Of a stretch of DNA of 64,000 nucleotides, positions 11,046 to 23,803 are shown in pieces. Origin of the DNA: Tubulanus polymorphus (lineage: Eukaryota; Nemertea; Palaeonemertea; Tubulaniformes; Tubulanidae). The DNA is taken from the NCBI RefSeq assembly GCF_964204645.1, contig NC_134033.1, positions 5,986,231 to 6,050,230 of the forward strand, written 5' to 3'. The position numbers and the translations under genes are program-made. Each line of letters begins with the position of its first letter. The first letter of the stretch is position 1. The notes under the pieces are model-generated. The model did not search any database and was not told the DNA's origin. It worked only from the letters and a program-made list of their open reading frames with translations.

Positions 11046-11375
11046 AGCGTTGTGCTAATGATTTCTCTCGACGATGTTGCGAGGGACACTCTCTTATGCC
11101 GGATAACAGTCCTTGGTCTTGACTTTCTTATAAGGTTCCCGTATATAACTTAACAATTTCTTAAGTTATTTATTCGTTTATTTTCTCTTACCAGATGTAT
11201 ACAAGATCATTCCCCGGAGCTCCCGTGCTTACTAAAACCTCCCTATTTATATTACTTTCTCTTTAGTAACGTGCGCAGGCCCTCTTCCACACAGGGCTTG
11301 TGACGTATTCATACGTCACAACATTCCTCCCATCCATGTATGGGCGATGACGTATCTGCATACGTCACAATTTTC
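11046..11375 (-). repeat. Possible LTR remnant
   Basis: Read on the minus strand, this stretch begins with TGTGACGTATG palindromes, contains GAAAATAAACGAATAAATAA (candidate polyadenylation signals), and ends just before TTGGAGAACCCGACCC (about 11020-11040). That string resembles the primer-binding site plus leader that follows a 5' LTR in many retrotransposons. No gag or pol follows. Borders are approximate and no second LTR was found, so the call is tentative. Confidence 0.35.
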
Positions 11376-13979
11376 TATTTATATATTTTTGCACTCATCA
11401 GAGCTCATGGCCGCACCATATTAGTTTTACCTACATAGACACATACGTCACTTCCAGACTTGTTTATTTATATCATTTCTATTTATGTTTATGTATGACG
11501 CACATTTCCACGCAGGTTGTCTGGCATTCCAACACTTGCCATGAACTCCAACTTCCGTGCATTACTTGTTGATATCGTTTAAACGCTGATAACTGAACCC
11601 TACTAATATGTTCCCGAAAGCTTGTTGGTATGATTAATGAACGCCCAATAATATATGTCCTAAAAGTCTTCATAATAGTATCACAAGCGATTGCCAAATA
11701 TATTGATTAGTTCTTTCGCAAACTTGTGTTGATTGCGGATGGTACGGAGCAGTGAAATGTTGCTTTAAATAAAATAATTCAAGAAGATGCGAGCCCTAAC
11801 TAACTTAAACAGTTTTCCCGCGATTTTTTTTTTGAGAAAATCTTCGCTACCTCTTATGTTTACTGAGTTTTGGAGGTAAAGCCTCGGTCCATTTACTACA
11901 GCTAGCTACCAGCTACCAGGATATGCTTATTACCACAGGGAGTCTCCGGAAGATTGCGAAGGAAGTCAATATGCCATCTGGTGAAGTCTTCGATCGGAAA
12001 TGTTTGTAGAGGCGGCGTTGGAATACTTTAAGACTATGGTAATTTTGTTTGACCTGTTCGCAATTTTCACAAGTTGAAACGTATTTCTCGGAGTGTTCTT
12101 TACATAGATTTCCAATGATATCTATTGCGATAAACCCCCAACGATCTCAACATTGGTGACAAACTCCACCCAAATTGTATATACTTTGAGTTTGTTTAAT
12201 GAATTTTATTTAAACTTAAAAAGTGTAAATAGCTGCAAATCAGCGTAACGGGTTTTCTGCGCTGCAGTTCCATTTCATAATCAGAAATGAAGGGAATTAC
12301 AGAAATCCAATATTGCATTTTGGGGGTTTGAACCTAATTTCGCACCACTGGTACTATACAATCCTGAAAATTTAAAACGAGGATGCTTCAAGTTATAGTA
12401 CTCATGTAACTATAGTAATTTAACAGTAACTATAGTAATTTAACAGTTTATTTCGTCTAATCTGAGTGAGAACAGAATTCCAGTTTGAATAGGCCTACAA
12501 CAGCAGTTTCGTCACGGCGGTATTGGTAATGGACGATTCAAGATGACATCTCCGTGAAATAGCCAATCAGAACTAGTCGTAACGTTCACTGCAAGAGGAT
12601 ATGCCGTGAAGTGACAATTAAGTCCGGTGAGCCACGAGAGGAGGGAACTTCAATTTACATATGGAATTGACGTCCAAGACTGATTCTAACAACAATAATC
12701 GCAAACGGTACTATCACTTAAATTACGGATCGTATCACAGCTGCTACAGACAGTCTTCATATTTAGTAATTGATGCATCGGGTAGGTATTTCATCTGACA
12801 TTGGGCCTAATATCAGCGATGATATCTGTAATTTGCTGAGACTGATTAGTATGACCGCCGATGCGACACACACGGAACAACGGAATCCGGACGTACCGGA
12901 CCGATTCAATTAAATGTAAAGACGCGTAGAATGAATAAACCTTTTTGAATATTCTTATGATTGATTTACGCGAACAAAAAACAGCGAACTGAATACTTTT
13001 GAAATGCATATATATTGCGTTTTTCACTGTTGCGTGTTTGCGTACGAGTCAGAATGACGAGCATTCCGTATTTTAGTCCATTTATGTTATTTCGTGAATA
13101 AATGTCAAGTCCACGTTTTTTCCTGGGTGCGTGTGAGTATTGAATATCTGAAGGGACATGCCGATAGCCATCGCTAAGTAGATTTCCACCGGTGTTGTCT
13201 GACGGTAAGTCTCAGATAGGACGTACAGTATAAAGCATGCGTTTTCAGAAGGACCGTGATATTTCTTTCAGAATCCAACATTTCGTTTGGAAGCTGTCAG
13301 TTATTGAATCTGATAGTTGAATTTTATGTACGAAACTAAGTGAAAAATTTATAATAATGATAATTATCAACAAAATTCCAATATAACGCAATTTGCAAAA
13401 ACCCTTATTAACGTACAATTACAATCAGCTTTCGGGAATTAATACCGAGTTCCATAGCAAAATGTAAGGCTAAAGCCAACTTGTGTTTCCATAACTTTCT
13501 TCATTCGACAAGAGCTACGTTTCACCAAGTTTCATCAGGATCGGTTCAGAGGTAATTAAAAACTTTACATTTCAGAGGTAACTAAAAACTTCTTCGTAAG
13601 AAGTATCTTCATATTAATCTTTGTAATGAAATGGGTTTCCAACCTTACTGAGACGGTGGTCGTATGTGATTGTCCTGATGACAGAAAATAATCCGTTATA
13701 ATATCATTCCGACAGAAAGTGAAAAGAACTGGTACAATTCAACCGGTTCAAATATTTTTACTTTACGATTTTCACCATTTGAAATGTATTCTTGTATATA
13801 TTCATATTAAATTTGATTACATAAGGCCATGCAAAACATGCGTTTAACTTTCTGCGCGCGTGTAAAACGTTTGTCAGTAAATAGTAACTAGAATGTCACT
13901 GAAGACGACTGATGCCCCCACTGATGTCCCCACGTCAGGTGAAACACCTGAGTGTAAAATACACCTCGAGCGTAGGTCG
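11376..13979. other. Non-coding stretch
   Basis: No exon or RNA gene is recognised. Short open frames occur but lack splice context or protein-like composition. Confidence 0.5.
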
Positions 13980-14690
13980 ACCTATTTATGAAGGCAGGAA
14001 ATGAAAAATACGAAACGGCTTCTGGTGACCTTGACTTTTGACCATCAGGACTCGAAATCTAATCAGTCACTCATGGTCTCTAGGGTAACCCATTCATAAA
14101 ATTTCATACAGTTATCTTATACCGTTTATGAATTAAGAGCCCAGAAATGAAAAATACAAAACAGCTGCTGGTAACCTTGACCTTTGACCTACAGGACCCG
14201 AAATCTAATCGCTCACTCACAGTCTCTAGGGTAACCCATCCATAGAATTTCAGTATATTTAAACCGTTTATGAGCCCGTTTATGAAATTTACAAAATGGC
14301 TCACAGCGACCTTGACCTTGGACCTACAGGACCCGAAATCTTACTCACAGTCCCTAGGATAACACCTTCATAGAATTTCAGTGAGTTAAACCGTTTATGA
14401 GTTGGAGCCCAGAAATGAAATTCACAAAAATGGCTTCCTGCAACCTTGACCTTGGACCTACGGGCCTGAAATCTAATCAACGGTCCCTAGGATAACCCAT
14501 CTATAGAATTTCAGTAAGTTATCTTAAACCGTTTATGAGTTATGGGCCGGAAATCGACATATTTATGAAGGCAGGAAATGAAAAATACGAAACGGCTTCT
14601 GGTGACCTTGACCTTTGACCTTCAGGACTCGAAATCTAATCAGTCACTCATGGTCTCTAGGGTAACCCATCCATAAAATTTCATCAAAGT
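13980..14690. repeat. Tandem array, about 140-bp units, five copies
   Basis: Each unit repeats GAAATGAAA-AAAAC-GGCT, GACCTTGACC-TTGACCT, GGACC-GAAATCTAATC, TCTCTAGGGTAACCCAT and ATAGAATTTCA, followed by AAACCGTTTATGA. The first and last units (near 13995 and 14565) are nearly identical and the middle ones are more diverged. Non-coding. The array lies about 0.8 kb downstream of the ShK-vWA gene stop. Confidence 0.8.
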
Positions 14691-15470
14691 TCTGACACAA
14701 ACTCCATATAGCGAATTAAACAAAGCCAGCAGTTGCTCTAGACATGACAGGAGATCGATGGCGTGTTCACGGATTTGTCAATTTCGGGATTTATCAGTTT
14801 CATTTGCATGAAAGATCTGCGGATCACACTCGATGCTCGAAATAGTCAAATGATTAGCCAAAACTCCTACGTGATCTAGCATCATATCGTTAGAAGCATG
14901 AAGATAACAAGCCTTGTCGATATTGGTCACAGTTGTACTCAAAGTGGCTGAGTTTTACCATTCTGGATCCCTTGATTCGATATAAAACCTTGTTCCTGTT
15001 CAATTTTCGTCAAAAGCCATTTTTCCATTTTCCATTAGCCAGTGGGTATTGCTAGCCTAGCTTGGTCCAAATTGGAATATCAAAATCAGAATTACAGAAG
15101 AATACCATAAAGACTATCTTTATCTTTTTACGGTCATGTGATTGACTGTATTTAATTTTATTTGAATATATTGATCAAAATGGAAATCTTTTGGTTATAT
15201 GTTTCCAATGGACAGAAATGGGTATAATATACTGCGATATCGTTTCTAGAATTAGATACATAGTTGAATAAATGATGCAGCAATTACATGGTCAAATCAT
15301 TTTAATCTTTTGTCCATATTGTTAGAGCCGGCACTCGTACCCCTAGCTAGATTTAAAATAAAATGAGAGAAAATATCTTACATTTCTATGAATGTAAATG
15401 AAAAGCAATTGAGAACTTTAGATCGAGAATGAAAGTTTGAAAAAGCTGCCACGAGTACCAATTTAACAAT
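14691..15470. other. 3' flank of the ShK-vWA gene
   Basis: No gene is recognised. The stretch is ordinary AT-rich DNA between the tandem array and the gene stop. It should hold the 3' UTR, but no single polyadenylation site stands out. Confidence 0.5.
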
Positions 15471-15790
15471 CTATTCGCAAACGGTAATTTTAACCTCATC
15501 CATAATCATGGTAAGCTGATTGAAATCAGAGACTTGAATTTTATTTTGCGCTTTCGGGGGAGAAGCCATCGACTCGAGTGACGAATCGTCGATTTCTGAA
15601 CCAACGCCAACCGCTATCACCGTCGCACCGGTCTTGTGTAGTTTCTTGATTGCTTTCGGTAGATGTTTTTTGTCGCTTGCCTTTCCGTCTGTGATAATCA
15701 CCACCAGATGTTTCGCATCTTGCCGGCTTTCTGTTTCCAAGACCTTCTTACGGACAATTTTGAGGGCCTTTGCAGTGTAAGTAAGACCAC
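15471..15790 (-). CDS. Exon 9: vWA domain, second half, and stop
   Basis: The acceptor is cggtatttcag. It encodes GLTYTAKALKIV, HLVVIITDGKASD (typical vWA strand with the ITDG motif) and ATVIAVGVG, and ends at TAG 15471-15473. The protein stops right after the vWA domain. Confidence 0.9.
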
Positions 15791-18700
15791 CTGAAATACC
15801 GAGTGAGAACTCCTAGATATAGTATTTACACAGGGCGTCCCAGAAAAATGCCAGTCGCTGCAACTTGTTAGTATTAATCAATAGAGTTATCTGTTGAATC
15901 TATTTTAGCAGAAACGAGCCATTGCGCACCAGCAATAGCTGAGGTAAGGATCCCCTCAAAAAAATTGCCCTTTATGCAAATAGTATTGTTATATCGAATA
16001 GCGATGCATTTTTCTGGTTTTTCTTCCCCTCCCCCAGCAAAAAATATATTCAAATGCATTATATGGCCCAGGTATACCGTATACAAGCATGGATCTTGCT
16101 ACTTATTATTTACCTGTGTACCTTACTGCACCAATAGCACTCACGAGGTCTGCTGCCGTAGAATAGTCGTTCAGGTAGAATACAACGTCAACTTTCTTCT
16201 TGTCAGAATAACGGACTAGAGCTACGCGCACTTTTTCGGGACCGATTGGCATATCGGAAACAACCTTCCGCACGAAATCGAGCATCTTCTCAAAGTTTTC
16301 ATTCTTAACGCTGCTGGAGGCATCGAGCACAAAAACGATGTCGGCATGGAGCGTTTCCTTGCATTCTAAAAGACACAAGAGAAATCGAACAGTTTTCTCT
16401 GGTTGCTTTCTCGCACTGGACGATATGTCCGCTCAGGCCAACTATAAGATCGAAGGGTGAAGTTTTCCCACGACGAACCCATCCTACACATCTAACATTA
16501 TCACTTAGGCAGTAGGCCACAATATCTTGCAACAATGTGTTTAAGTACAGGTTATTAAAATACCCTTTTTATCTCAAACACTTTGAAAAGCGGTTGACCC
16601 GTGCATTTTCATCGATATCACTTTACTTTAAAAATCGTTATCAGCCTTTACAAATCGTTTACACTGCATTCGACACGGCGATAGAGGGTGATGTCACGAA
16701 TAATGAAATACGGTTCCAAACTCCCTATTGTATTAAAAATAAAATTAATTGAAATTGAATCAAGGTCGTGTGGATAAACATTCTTATGAATAAAGTTAAA
16801 AACAGATACAGATTCGGCGAGCACGATACTGAGAACTAGAATAGATTCGGCGAGTACGATATTCGATACAGGTACACTGCAGCACGAACTTCCACGCGAC
16901 CTTGATTCAATTTCAATTAATCTTATTTTATCCATTAAAAGTAATTAATTTCCGGTTTACAACTATGCCCTAGTATCGCCACCTACAGATATTTTTATGC
17001 ATCGATGTGTTTTTTACGAAAACACGAGTTTATCTTTTTGTTAAACAGCGCCACCTACTGACATTTTCACGCATTGATGTCATTTTCACGAACACAGGAA
17101 GTTTGTCTTTTTGGCGGGGATGGCCGCCCATAGACACCGGATGCTAGTTTAAAGTTCTGCGGTGAAAATATATCCAGTTTCGACGTCTAAGCAGACTTTG
17201 TGGAGAATATCTGATAGTATAATCTTATTTTCCGAGCTCAATTTGATGTTAGCGCTTAGAATGTCCTAACTATCTAGTCTGTATTTGGAACAATTTCGAA
17301 GGATTGTATTTTTTTCAGTTATACGGTTTTTCATTTAACCAACAAATACTTCATCATTTTGTATACAACTGCTGTTAGTGTGCAAATCGGTTGATGATAT
17401 TGCACGGCTCTATCTTGTTTTCTGAATGAAAGTTGTGACCTGTACGCTCACAATAGAATTACCGGCAGTGAGATAATAATAAGTATTACACCGAGAAGAT
17501 ATTTGTAAAATTTGGAAATAGATGCTCACGTTTGCTACACACTTCACAAGTTTCCTGGCAGTGGTACATCATGTAATATGGGTTTTTGAAGCACCCTCCG
17601 TCTATTGCCCAACGCTTGCATGATTTACTTTCATCTTTACACTCTGTAAGAAAAGATGAGGTTGATGTTGATGCAAGTGATGATATCGAGTATATTGAAT
17701 GTAGCTTTCATTGTTCGACGGCCTATGAGCGACCCGACTGGCCGGAAACAAATGTAATGACATTGATTATTGTTAACATTAATCTAATATATCTGTTTAC
17801 GCTTTGAAATGGCTACCAACGAGCTTTAACTATATTTGACTGCGAGAGCCAGTGTGAGCAATCCAAGGAAAATGTTACTAAGAGTTTTTCCACTGGCCAC
17901 CGTCGGCACGATTTACTCGTCCGTTCGGATCACCCATACCCCTACATACAGGCACGGGCGACTGAAAAAAATCCCACTTACCTGCTTTGCACACGTGGCA
18001 GGAATCTTTACATTTCAGCAACATGTATTTTGGATTTTTCAAACATTCCCCCTGTCGCGCCCACTCTGGACATTCAGCGTGTTCGTCCAAACAATTGGCT
18101 GTAAACAAATGTTACGACATAATTAATCGTCTTGTACGGAGTAGATACCAGGGGGTGAGGGCGATTCTCTGCTGAGAAAAAAAATCGAATGCGACGACAT
18201 TTCAATTTACTGAGAGGCATGCAATGTTTTGATTCAGTCACATGGCAAAATTCAGGATTCCAAAACAAGTTGTTTCGTCGTTAGTGAAAGTTGCTACGGC
18301 AGCGGGAAACTGTACTTGAAAATTGCAATTATACCAATTGCCAAGCAGAATAACGCACAAAATGAACGGAACTTACGATTTGTTTGGCCGCATACCTTGC
18401 ACGCTTTCTGGCATTTAAACATCATATAGGATGGATTCTCGTAGCACTCTCCGAATATAGCCCAACGTGTGCATAACTGGTTTTCGTCTTTACATTCTAA
18501 AACAACACGTATATGTTTCGCAAGACAATGTTATTCTGAGAAAGCCGAGGGTTCTTTGGAAAAACATTGTTTAACGATCTAGAACAAAGCCTGCGGTTTT
18601 TCAAAACGCAGTACAAGAGGTCAGGCTAGAAAAAAATAGGCGTTTTGAAGTCCAGAAACGAGGAATATAAACATACACGTATATACCAAATGAACGATGT

Positions 18701-21700
18701 AGAAGGATATTTTTGCTGTGCACAAGGACATTTTTGGCGATAGATGAATTTGGCAGTATTACCGACAGCGGTATAAAAAGCTTGTTATTATATTACTCGA
18801 TGCGAGAGCCGGTGCGCACAATCAAAGAAAAATACCGAGGGCATGATATATTTATCGTATTGGATCATCCACGCCCCTGCTTATATACAGGCGTGAATCC
18901 AACTTACCTGGTTTGCACATGTGGCAGGAATCTTTACATTGCAGCAACATATATTTTGGGTTCTTCAAACATTCCCCCTGTCGCGCCCACTCTGGACATT
19001 GTACATTGTTGTCCAAACAATCGGCTGCAAACAAATATGCACATAATATACTATTAAAGTGGTTAATAAGGGTATTCCCTGCTGCAAAAGAAGTATGCAA
19101 CATCGCATTTTAGTGATGGCCACGCACGGTTTTGATCAGATCGCCACGCCAAATTCAGGATGCCGAAGTTATTTCGAGTTGTTTCGTCGATATTGAAAGG
19201 TGCTACCGGTGCGGGAAACTGCACTGAAAAATTGCGATCATCGTCAGGTGGAATCACGCATGAAATGAACAAAACTTACGATTTGGCTTGCCGCATACTT
19301 TGCATGCTTTCTGGCATTTAAACATCATTTGGAATGGCTTCTCGTAGCACTTTCCTTGTATAGCCCAGCTTGTGCATGATTTGCTTTCGTCTTTACATTC
19401 TGGTATAACAACACGCAATGTTTCACATGACGGAGGGAATGATAAGAAAGCAATGCGTTATTCAATCAAAAGTTGTATAATGATCTTAAATAAAGCCTAC
19501 GGCTCTGTAAACGGCATATGCCATTAAAAATATAGTGTACAAGTTATTGTCAAATTTCATATATTAACAAATATAAAATATGCTTGGTTTAGCGATTTTT
19601 GAGACGTACGACTTGTGAATGGGCACTTTCAGCACGTGCTCAATATTTTTCTTCGGTTAATCATGTGCGCGTTATCTCCGACAAACGCTCACGGCATCCA
19701 GTCAATTCCAGTCACTATAGAAATTTCGTAGGGTGCTTTTGGAATTGTTTCTTTTTGTAATTTTACTACCGTAATTACAGATAGGCTGCGCACACACGTA
19801 CTTAATCATGTGTTGATTATATGAAGGGCGGTAGATGAATGACTGATTTAAGGCTAATTGGATATAAATTTTTCGAATTAGATCCCAGGTCGCTATTCAT
19901 ATACTAAAGTTTCATCTGGTTATTAATTACGGAAAGTATAATATTTTGATGGCTAACCAACTTAATAACGAAGTGCAAAGTGCAATTTTCTGAATCGCTA
20001 AGATTTTCTGAAGTCATCTCGGAATGGACACCTAAACGTGGTTTCAAACTTATAGGTTTACACATGATACCACAACAAGTCTTTTTTTATTTAAAGATTT
20101 AACCTGATTTAAGCGCAAACTTTAAGTATCAGCAATTGAGTGACCAGCGTTACGTGTGTGAGCAGTTCGCAAGACGTCGTCCTGGCTGAAGGCTTCAAAA
20201 TAATCATAAAGCTTACCTTGTTTACAGAGCTCACACGACTTTTTACAATTTATCAGCATATAGACTGGGTTCTTTTTACATTCCTCGTCTTTCGCCCATT
20301 GGGCACAAGATCCATGATTGTCTTCACAATCATCTGTTTGAAGAAACTTACAAGTTATCATTGAAATCAGGAATGCCTGAGCTGCAAGAGTGTGTGTCCA
20401 TCAATAAAGTGACGAGGGTGTATGCGTTAGTATCTTTGAGTGGATCCGGATTCGACAAAGGGGGTTGTAGAAGCAATAGCTATAGGGTTTTATGTGTATG
20501 GAGATAGTGTGTGAGCACGATAGCGCACACTAGATGCGTGCTGGTGCGCACACTGAAGGCTAGAATTACAAGGAGGAAGTATGTTGATAAGAAAGAACAG
20601 CATTTAGTAACTATGATTAATATGTAAGGATTTTAAGGGATGCTTAGTATAGTACAGGAGGGAGTAGAATGGAAGTAGCAGGGATTGATAATACCAAATA
20701 GGGTAAGGCTAAAAGCGGGTGAGGTAGAAACCTCTAGATGCATTTTCTGCATCATACCATTGGAATTTTACATTCGCTGACATAGGAGTAGAACTGATTT
20801 TTTTTCAGAATGATTTTGAGCAGTAGTGTTTTATAAGAAACTTCAGAAAGAATTTCAAAGGGGATTCCAGACACCATCAAATTGCCAGAAAAAATCAAAA
20901 TCATTCACAATGTGCAATGACTCCAAACACAAAGCATTTAGTTGAATAACATAAAAATCACGAACATCAACAATGAAGCAAGTGTTATTTGTAAATTCCA
21001 AACGGAAAGTTTGTGTATGGTCGAAATAAAAACAAAAACGATATCAAGATAAAAACCCACTATCTACAGATTAAAAGAATTTAAAACCAAGAATTTATTT
21101 ATTCAATCTAAAATATATATAAGACACGACGTTTCGATCTCACCCTAGAGATCCTCGTCAGTAGATAGTGGGTTTTTATCTTATTATCCGTTCACCACAT
21201 TTAAGTGTGGTTATCGTTCTAAAAACGATATATTTCTGAACAAAGCTCTAAGTGTTGATATATTTCGTCCTCATGAGAATCTGAACATATATTTCATCCT
21301 CACGGTAAACTGGACATGAAATAAATTTCACTAAGAAAACATCAAGAGGAAATTAATTAAGAGAAAATCTGCAATATGACCGAGTCCCTAGTTTCTTGAC
21401 CATGATTTCACCTTTACTATTCAGGGGTGGGCGTGGGCGTGAATAGTTACGTTGACTATAATAAACGTATAACGTATAAAGACAACCATAATATCATTTT
21501 GTCAATTTAACATTGATACTATTAATAAATTGATGATAAGCATAGATATTGGAAAATTTAATCCTTTTGCTAAATCGTTCGCTTTTTCACATCACGGTCT
21601 CCAGTGTTAGTTGTTCGTGATTAACGTCAAAAATTTGTTTTCACTTCTGTTAGTAGATAACTTTGTGACTTAAGTCAAACATAAAGTGGTACGAAGATGC

Positions 21701-21848
21701 GGGTGTCGATGACTTAATTATAAACTGAATGATAGACTGTCTCCTGTACTTTCGATTATTCTACTTTTCTAAATGTAACACTACCTTCCGCGATCGTGGT
21801 CCCGGGTTGCAAGATGAACACCGCGCACAATAAAAGCGACAATAGCAT
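15471..21848 (-). CDS. Secreted protein: signal peptide, six ShK domains, vWA domain
   Basis: Nine minus-strand coding exons join without a break into a 446-residue protein: 21785-21848, 20217-20333, 19280-19399, 18908-19024, 18377-18496, 17982-18098, 17530-17643, 16114-16365 and 15471-15790. Every junction is phase 1 with GT/AG sites. The order is a cleavable signal peptide (residues 1-20), six ShK domains (about 22-260) and a vWA domain (about 262-442) whose MIDAS motif is DASSS. ShK domains bind channels or act as six-cysteine modules; vWA domains bind matrix or protein ligands. The combination suggests a secreted matrix, mucus or venom-type protein, but the actual role is not shown. The ShK exons alternate between two types, consistent with exon-pair duplication. 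No break is seen, so this is the best host gene in the window. Confidence 0.85.
16114..16365 (-). CDS. Exon 8: vWA domain, first half
   Basis: The acceptor is ttgtgtcttttag and the donor ACAG|gtaaat. It encodes ADIVFVLDASSSV (MIDAS DxSxS), VRVALVRYSD and a region ending AVRYTG. The same exon, split by an insertion, recurs at 22933-25000. Confidence 0.9.
16744..16922. repeat. Foldback repeat inside an intron
   Basis: The left arm TTAATTGAAATTGAATCAAGG and the matching right arm enclose about 120 bases with a doubled AGATTCGGCGAG-ACGATA motif. The arms match over about 27 bases. It lies between ShK exon 7 and vWA exon 8. MITE-like; no target duplication is clear. Confidence 0.6.
17530..17643 (-). 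CDS. Exon 7: ShK domain 6 (type B)
   Basis: The acceptor is ttttcttacag and the donor AAAC|gtgagc. It contains SCKRWAIDGGCFKNPYYMM and TCEVC. It is slightly shorter than the other type B exons and precedes the vWA domain. Confidence 0.85.
17982..18098 (-). CDS. Exon 6: ShK domain 5 (type A)
   Basis: The acceptor is atttgtttacag and the donor GCAG|gtaagt. It contains ECPEWARQGECLKNPKYML and SCHVC, almost identical to exon 4. Confidence 0.9.
18377..18496 (-). CDS. Exon 5: ShK domain 4 (type B)
   Basis: The acceptor is gtgttgttttag and the donor AATC|gtaagt. It contains ECKDENQLCTRWA, CYENPSYMMFKC and ACKVC. It resembles exon 3 about 900 bases upstream. Confidence 0.9.
18908..19024 (-). CDS. 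Exon 4: ShK domain 3 (type A)
   Basis: The acceptor is atttgtttgcag and the donor CCAG|gtaagt. It contains QCPEWARQGECLKNPKYML and SCHMC. It is nearly identical to exon 6, and flanking intron sequence (GCGAGAGCC) is shared too, showing a recent duplication. Confidence 0.9.
19280..19399 (-). CDS. Exon 3: ShK domain 2 (type B)
   Basis: The acceptor is gttgttataccag and the donor AATC|gtaagt. It contains ECKDESKSCTSWA, CYEKPFQMMFKC and ACKVC. It resembles exons 5 and 7. Confidence 0.85.
20217..20333 (-). CDS. Exon 2: ShK domain 1 (type A)
   Basis: The acceptor is gtttcttcaaacag and the donor CAAG|gtaagc. The six cysteines follow the ShK spacing, with the core CKKNPVYMLINC and SCELC. It is more diverged than the other type A exons. 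Confidence 0.85.
20334..21784. other. Large intron 1 of the ShK-vWA gene
   Basis: Only repeats are seen here, including a foldback with a hammerhead-like core (21046-21182). No further ShK exon was found. Confidence 0.5.
21046..21182 (-). repeat. Foldback with second hammerhead-like core
   Basis: Inverted arms of about 22 bases (AAAAACCCACTATCTAC at 21050-21067 and its complement at 21161-21182) enclose, on the minus strand, CTGACGA (21155-21161), a perfect stem GATCTC/GAGATC and GAAAC (21131-21135). A GTC lies 8 bases beyond GAAAC and could be a cleavage triplet. The arm also recurs alone near 35753-35775. It is probably an end fragment of a Penelope-like element. Confidence 0.5.
21785..21848 (-). 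CDS. Exon 1: start codon and signal peptide
   Basis: ATG at 21846-21848 opens MLLSLLLCAVFILQPG, a short hydrophobic leader ending near TTIAE, where cleavage is likely. The donor is GAAG|gtagtg. An acceptor (catatattcacag) 10 bases upstream of the ATG implies a 5'-UTR intron. It joins the first ShK exon in phase 1. Confidence 0.75.
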
Positions 21849-21860
21849 ATTTGATTTCCT

Positions 21861-22932
21861 GTGAATATATGAAAATAATGATTGAATAAGTAATTTATTT
21901 CAAAATATACAATACATGGAAATACTGTCAAAATTAAAATAGCATTTTTGACGCGGGGTTGTGTGTGACCTTTGTCGACTAATTTTGGCTTCACCTATTG
22001 CTCTACGATCAGACACTAAAGTTCGTGGTGTAATTCATGCCTGAATTCAGAGACCTACGTCCATTCCTGGAAAGGGTTTGATTCCCTACCGCCAACACAA
22101 ACTCTTCAATGGTGTATTATATTGCCCAAGGTTCGACGGGTTGCTGCTACTAAGCGGCCATCAGTCTGTATTGTAAATTGTGTAGCAATATTACATTGAA
22201 TTGAAACAGCTGCCGAGAAACAAAGGGCTTTCGAAGCAGCGGTTATCTAGGGACGGTGGGCCCGAGAGACCAGGCCCCCATCGAAGTTCCGAACGTTTAT
22301 TTCTTCTTTTCCCGAATGCTGTCCTGCCCCGCTTGAGAATTATGTTGCAATAAACTACTCATTTCCTCTTGAATTAGTTCTAAAATGCGAGGAAATTGCA
22401 CAATTTTGCACATGGAATTTTGAAATATTCTGGCGGATGACCCCCAGATTCGCCACCCTGTGTTGCGCGCCTAATACGGCGCTCAAAATGCGCGCGCCCA
22501 TGGTACGCATTGTGAGCGCTTTAGATTTATCTCTAACAGGCCCCCTCCCCATGACAGCCGTAGATCCGGCCCTGCGGAGGACAGGCAATGCAATCAGAAG
22601 TGAAAAAATTTTTATAAAATGTATTATCAAATTGAATAAAGTGAATTTGATGCGTCAAAAATGCTATTTTAATTTTGACAGTATTTCCATGTCATACGTA
22701 TCAAACTGTTCATAAAAAAGATTAGCAAGCTCTACATTTCGTAAAAGTTAATAATTGAATAATTGACATAAGGATGACACTTAGGAGCCCGTGAAAATGA
22801 AGGGCGGACGGCGTTGTATCGGCACTCCCTTGGAATCCCCTTTGGAATTCCCTTTACCCCGAACACTGGTAGTTTGATAGTGGAAATCAGTTTTGCATTT
22901 TTTGTACCATAAACCATGCATATTCTTATCAT
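21861..22932. other. Non-coding stretch with an inverted duplicate
   Basis: No gene is seen. A stretch of about 45 bases containing GCGTCAAAAATGCTATTTTAA occurs on the plus strand near 22651 and on the minus strand near 21950. A CAGGGCCGGATCTACGGCTG motif (minus strand, about 22553-22573) looks like an hAT-type terminus without a detectable partner. Confidence 0.4.
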
Positions 22933-23803
22933 TTCACCCGTGTGCTTCACCGGTGTTGTCATATCGCGGAAAGACGGAATCGCGGAATTTTCCAAAAACG
23001 CGGAATTTCTTCATTTTTACTTTAAATAGTAAACGAGTTTTCCCACGGGGATACCCACTGTCGGACAGCGCACCGGACCGATCGATGCAACGAGTTAGGT
23101 TCGAATCCCATTATTTGCAGGCAATTTTATATGGAAATATTATATTACGATACCGTTGACTGGCTGCCACCTGTAGAAGAAGTCAGAATCAAGTGGGGTG
23201 ACAGAGACCAGGCACCTAATGTCTATTTCTACTAGGCAAACTTCGGTTATCGAAGTTCATCGACTTTTTGAGAACTTCAGAAACGAATATTATCAGATAA
23301 ATATTGAGCACGTTCGCGGTGTAGGACCGTAGCTGTAGATGGTTGCAAACATGAAATCCTACGACCAAACAAGTACCGGTTCAAATTCCTTTGAAATTAT
23401 TATAATTTTAAAGCCGTCCAGTACCGGTACCAATAAGATTCTTTTGATCCAAATAATCAGCATAGGGACATATATGTTATAGCAGTCACAAAGTAAACAT
23501 TAAAAAAAACGAAACCATTTTATAATCTTTCATATCATTTAATTCTAAAAGATAAACCACATTCGCTTATAACAACAATGTAGACACACAACACGCATGA
23601 ACAATCCTAAGCCAGAATGAAATATACATAATGTCTATTTATTTTCGTCTGACATCGATCCAGTTCCACAGTTGTGAGTTAACTCTCAGTTACTTAGAAT
23701 CAATTCATTTCCAATGTTTTAAATCCAGAGACCAGAGTCAAATCTTAACTCGGAAATGAGTCCTGGAGAATGACCCATGATGTCATCACAAATCCTACGT
23801 TTA

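Noticed and set aside
10772-11089. Minus-strand open frame of 105 codons
   Set aside because: It overlaps the possible LTR and primer-binding region and has no gag-like motif.
22355-22715. Overlapping frames on both strands in a GC-richer block
   Set aside because: They probably derive from an hAT-like remnant; no transposase motif or matching terminus was found.
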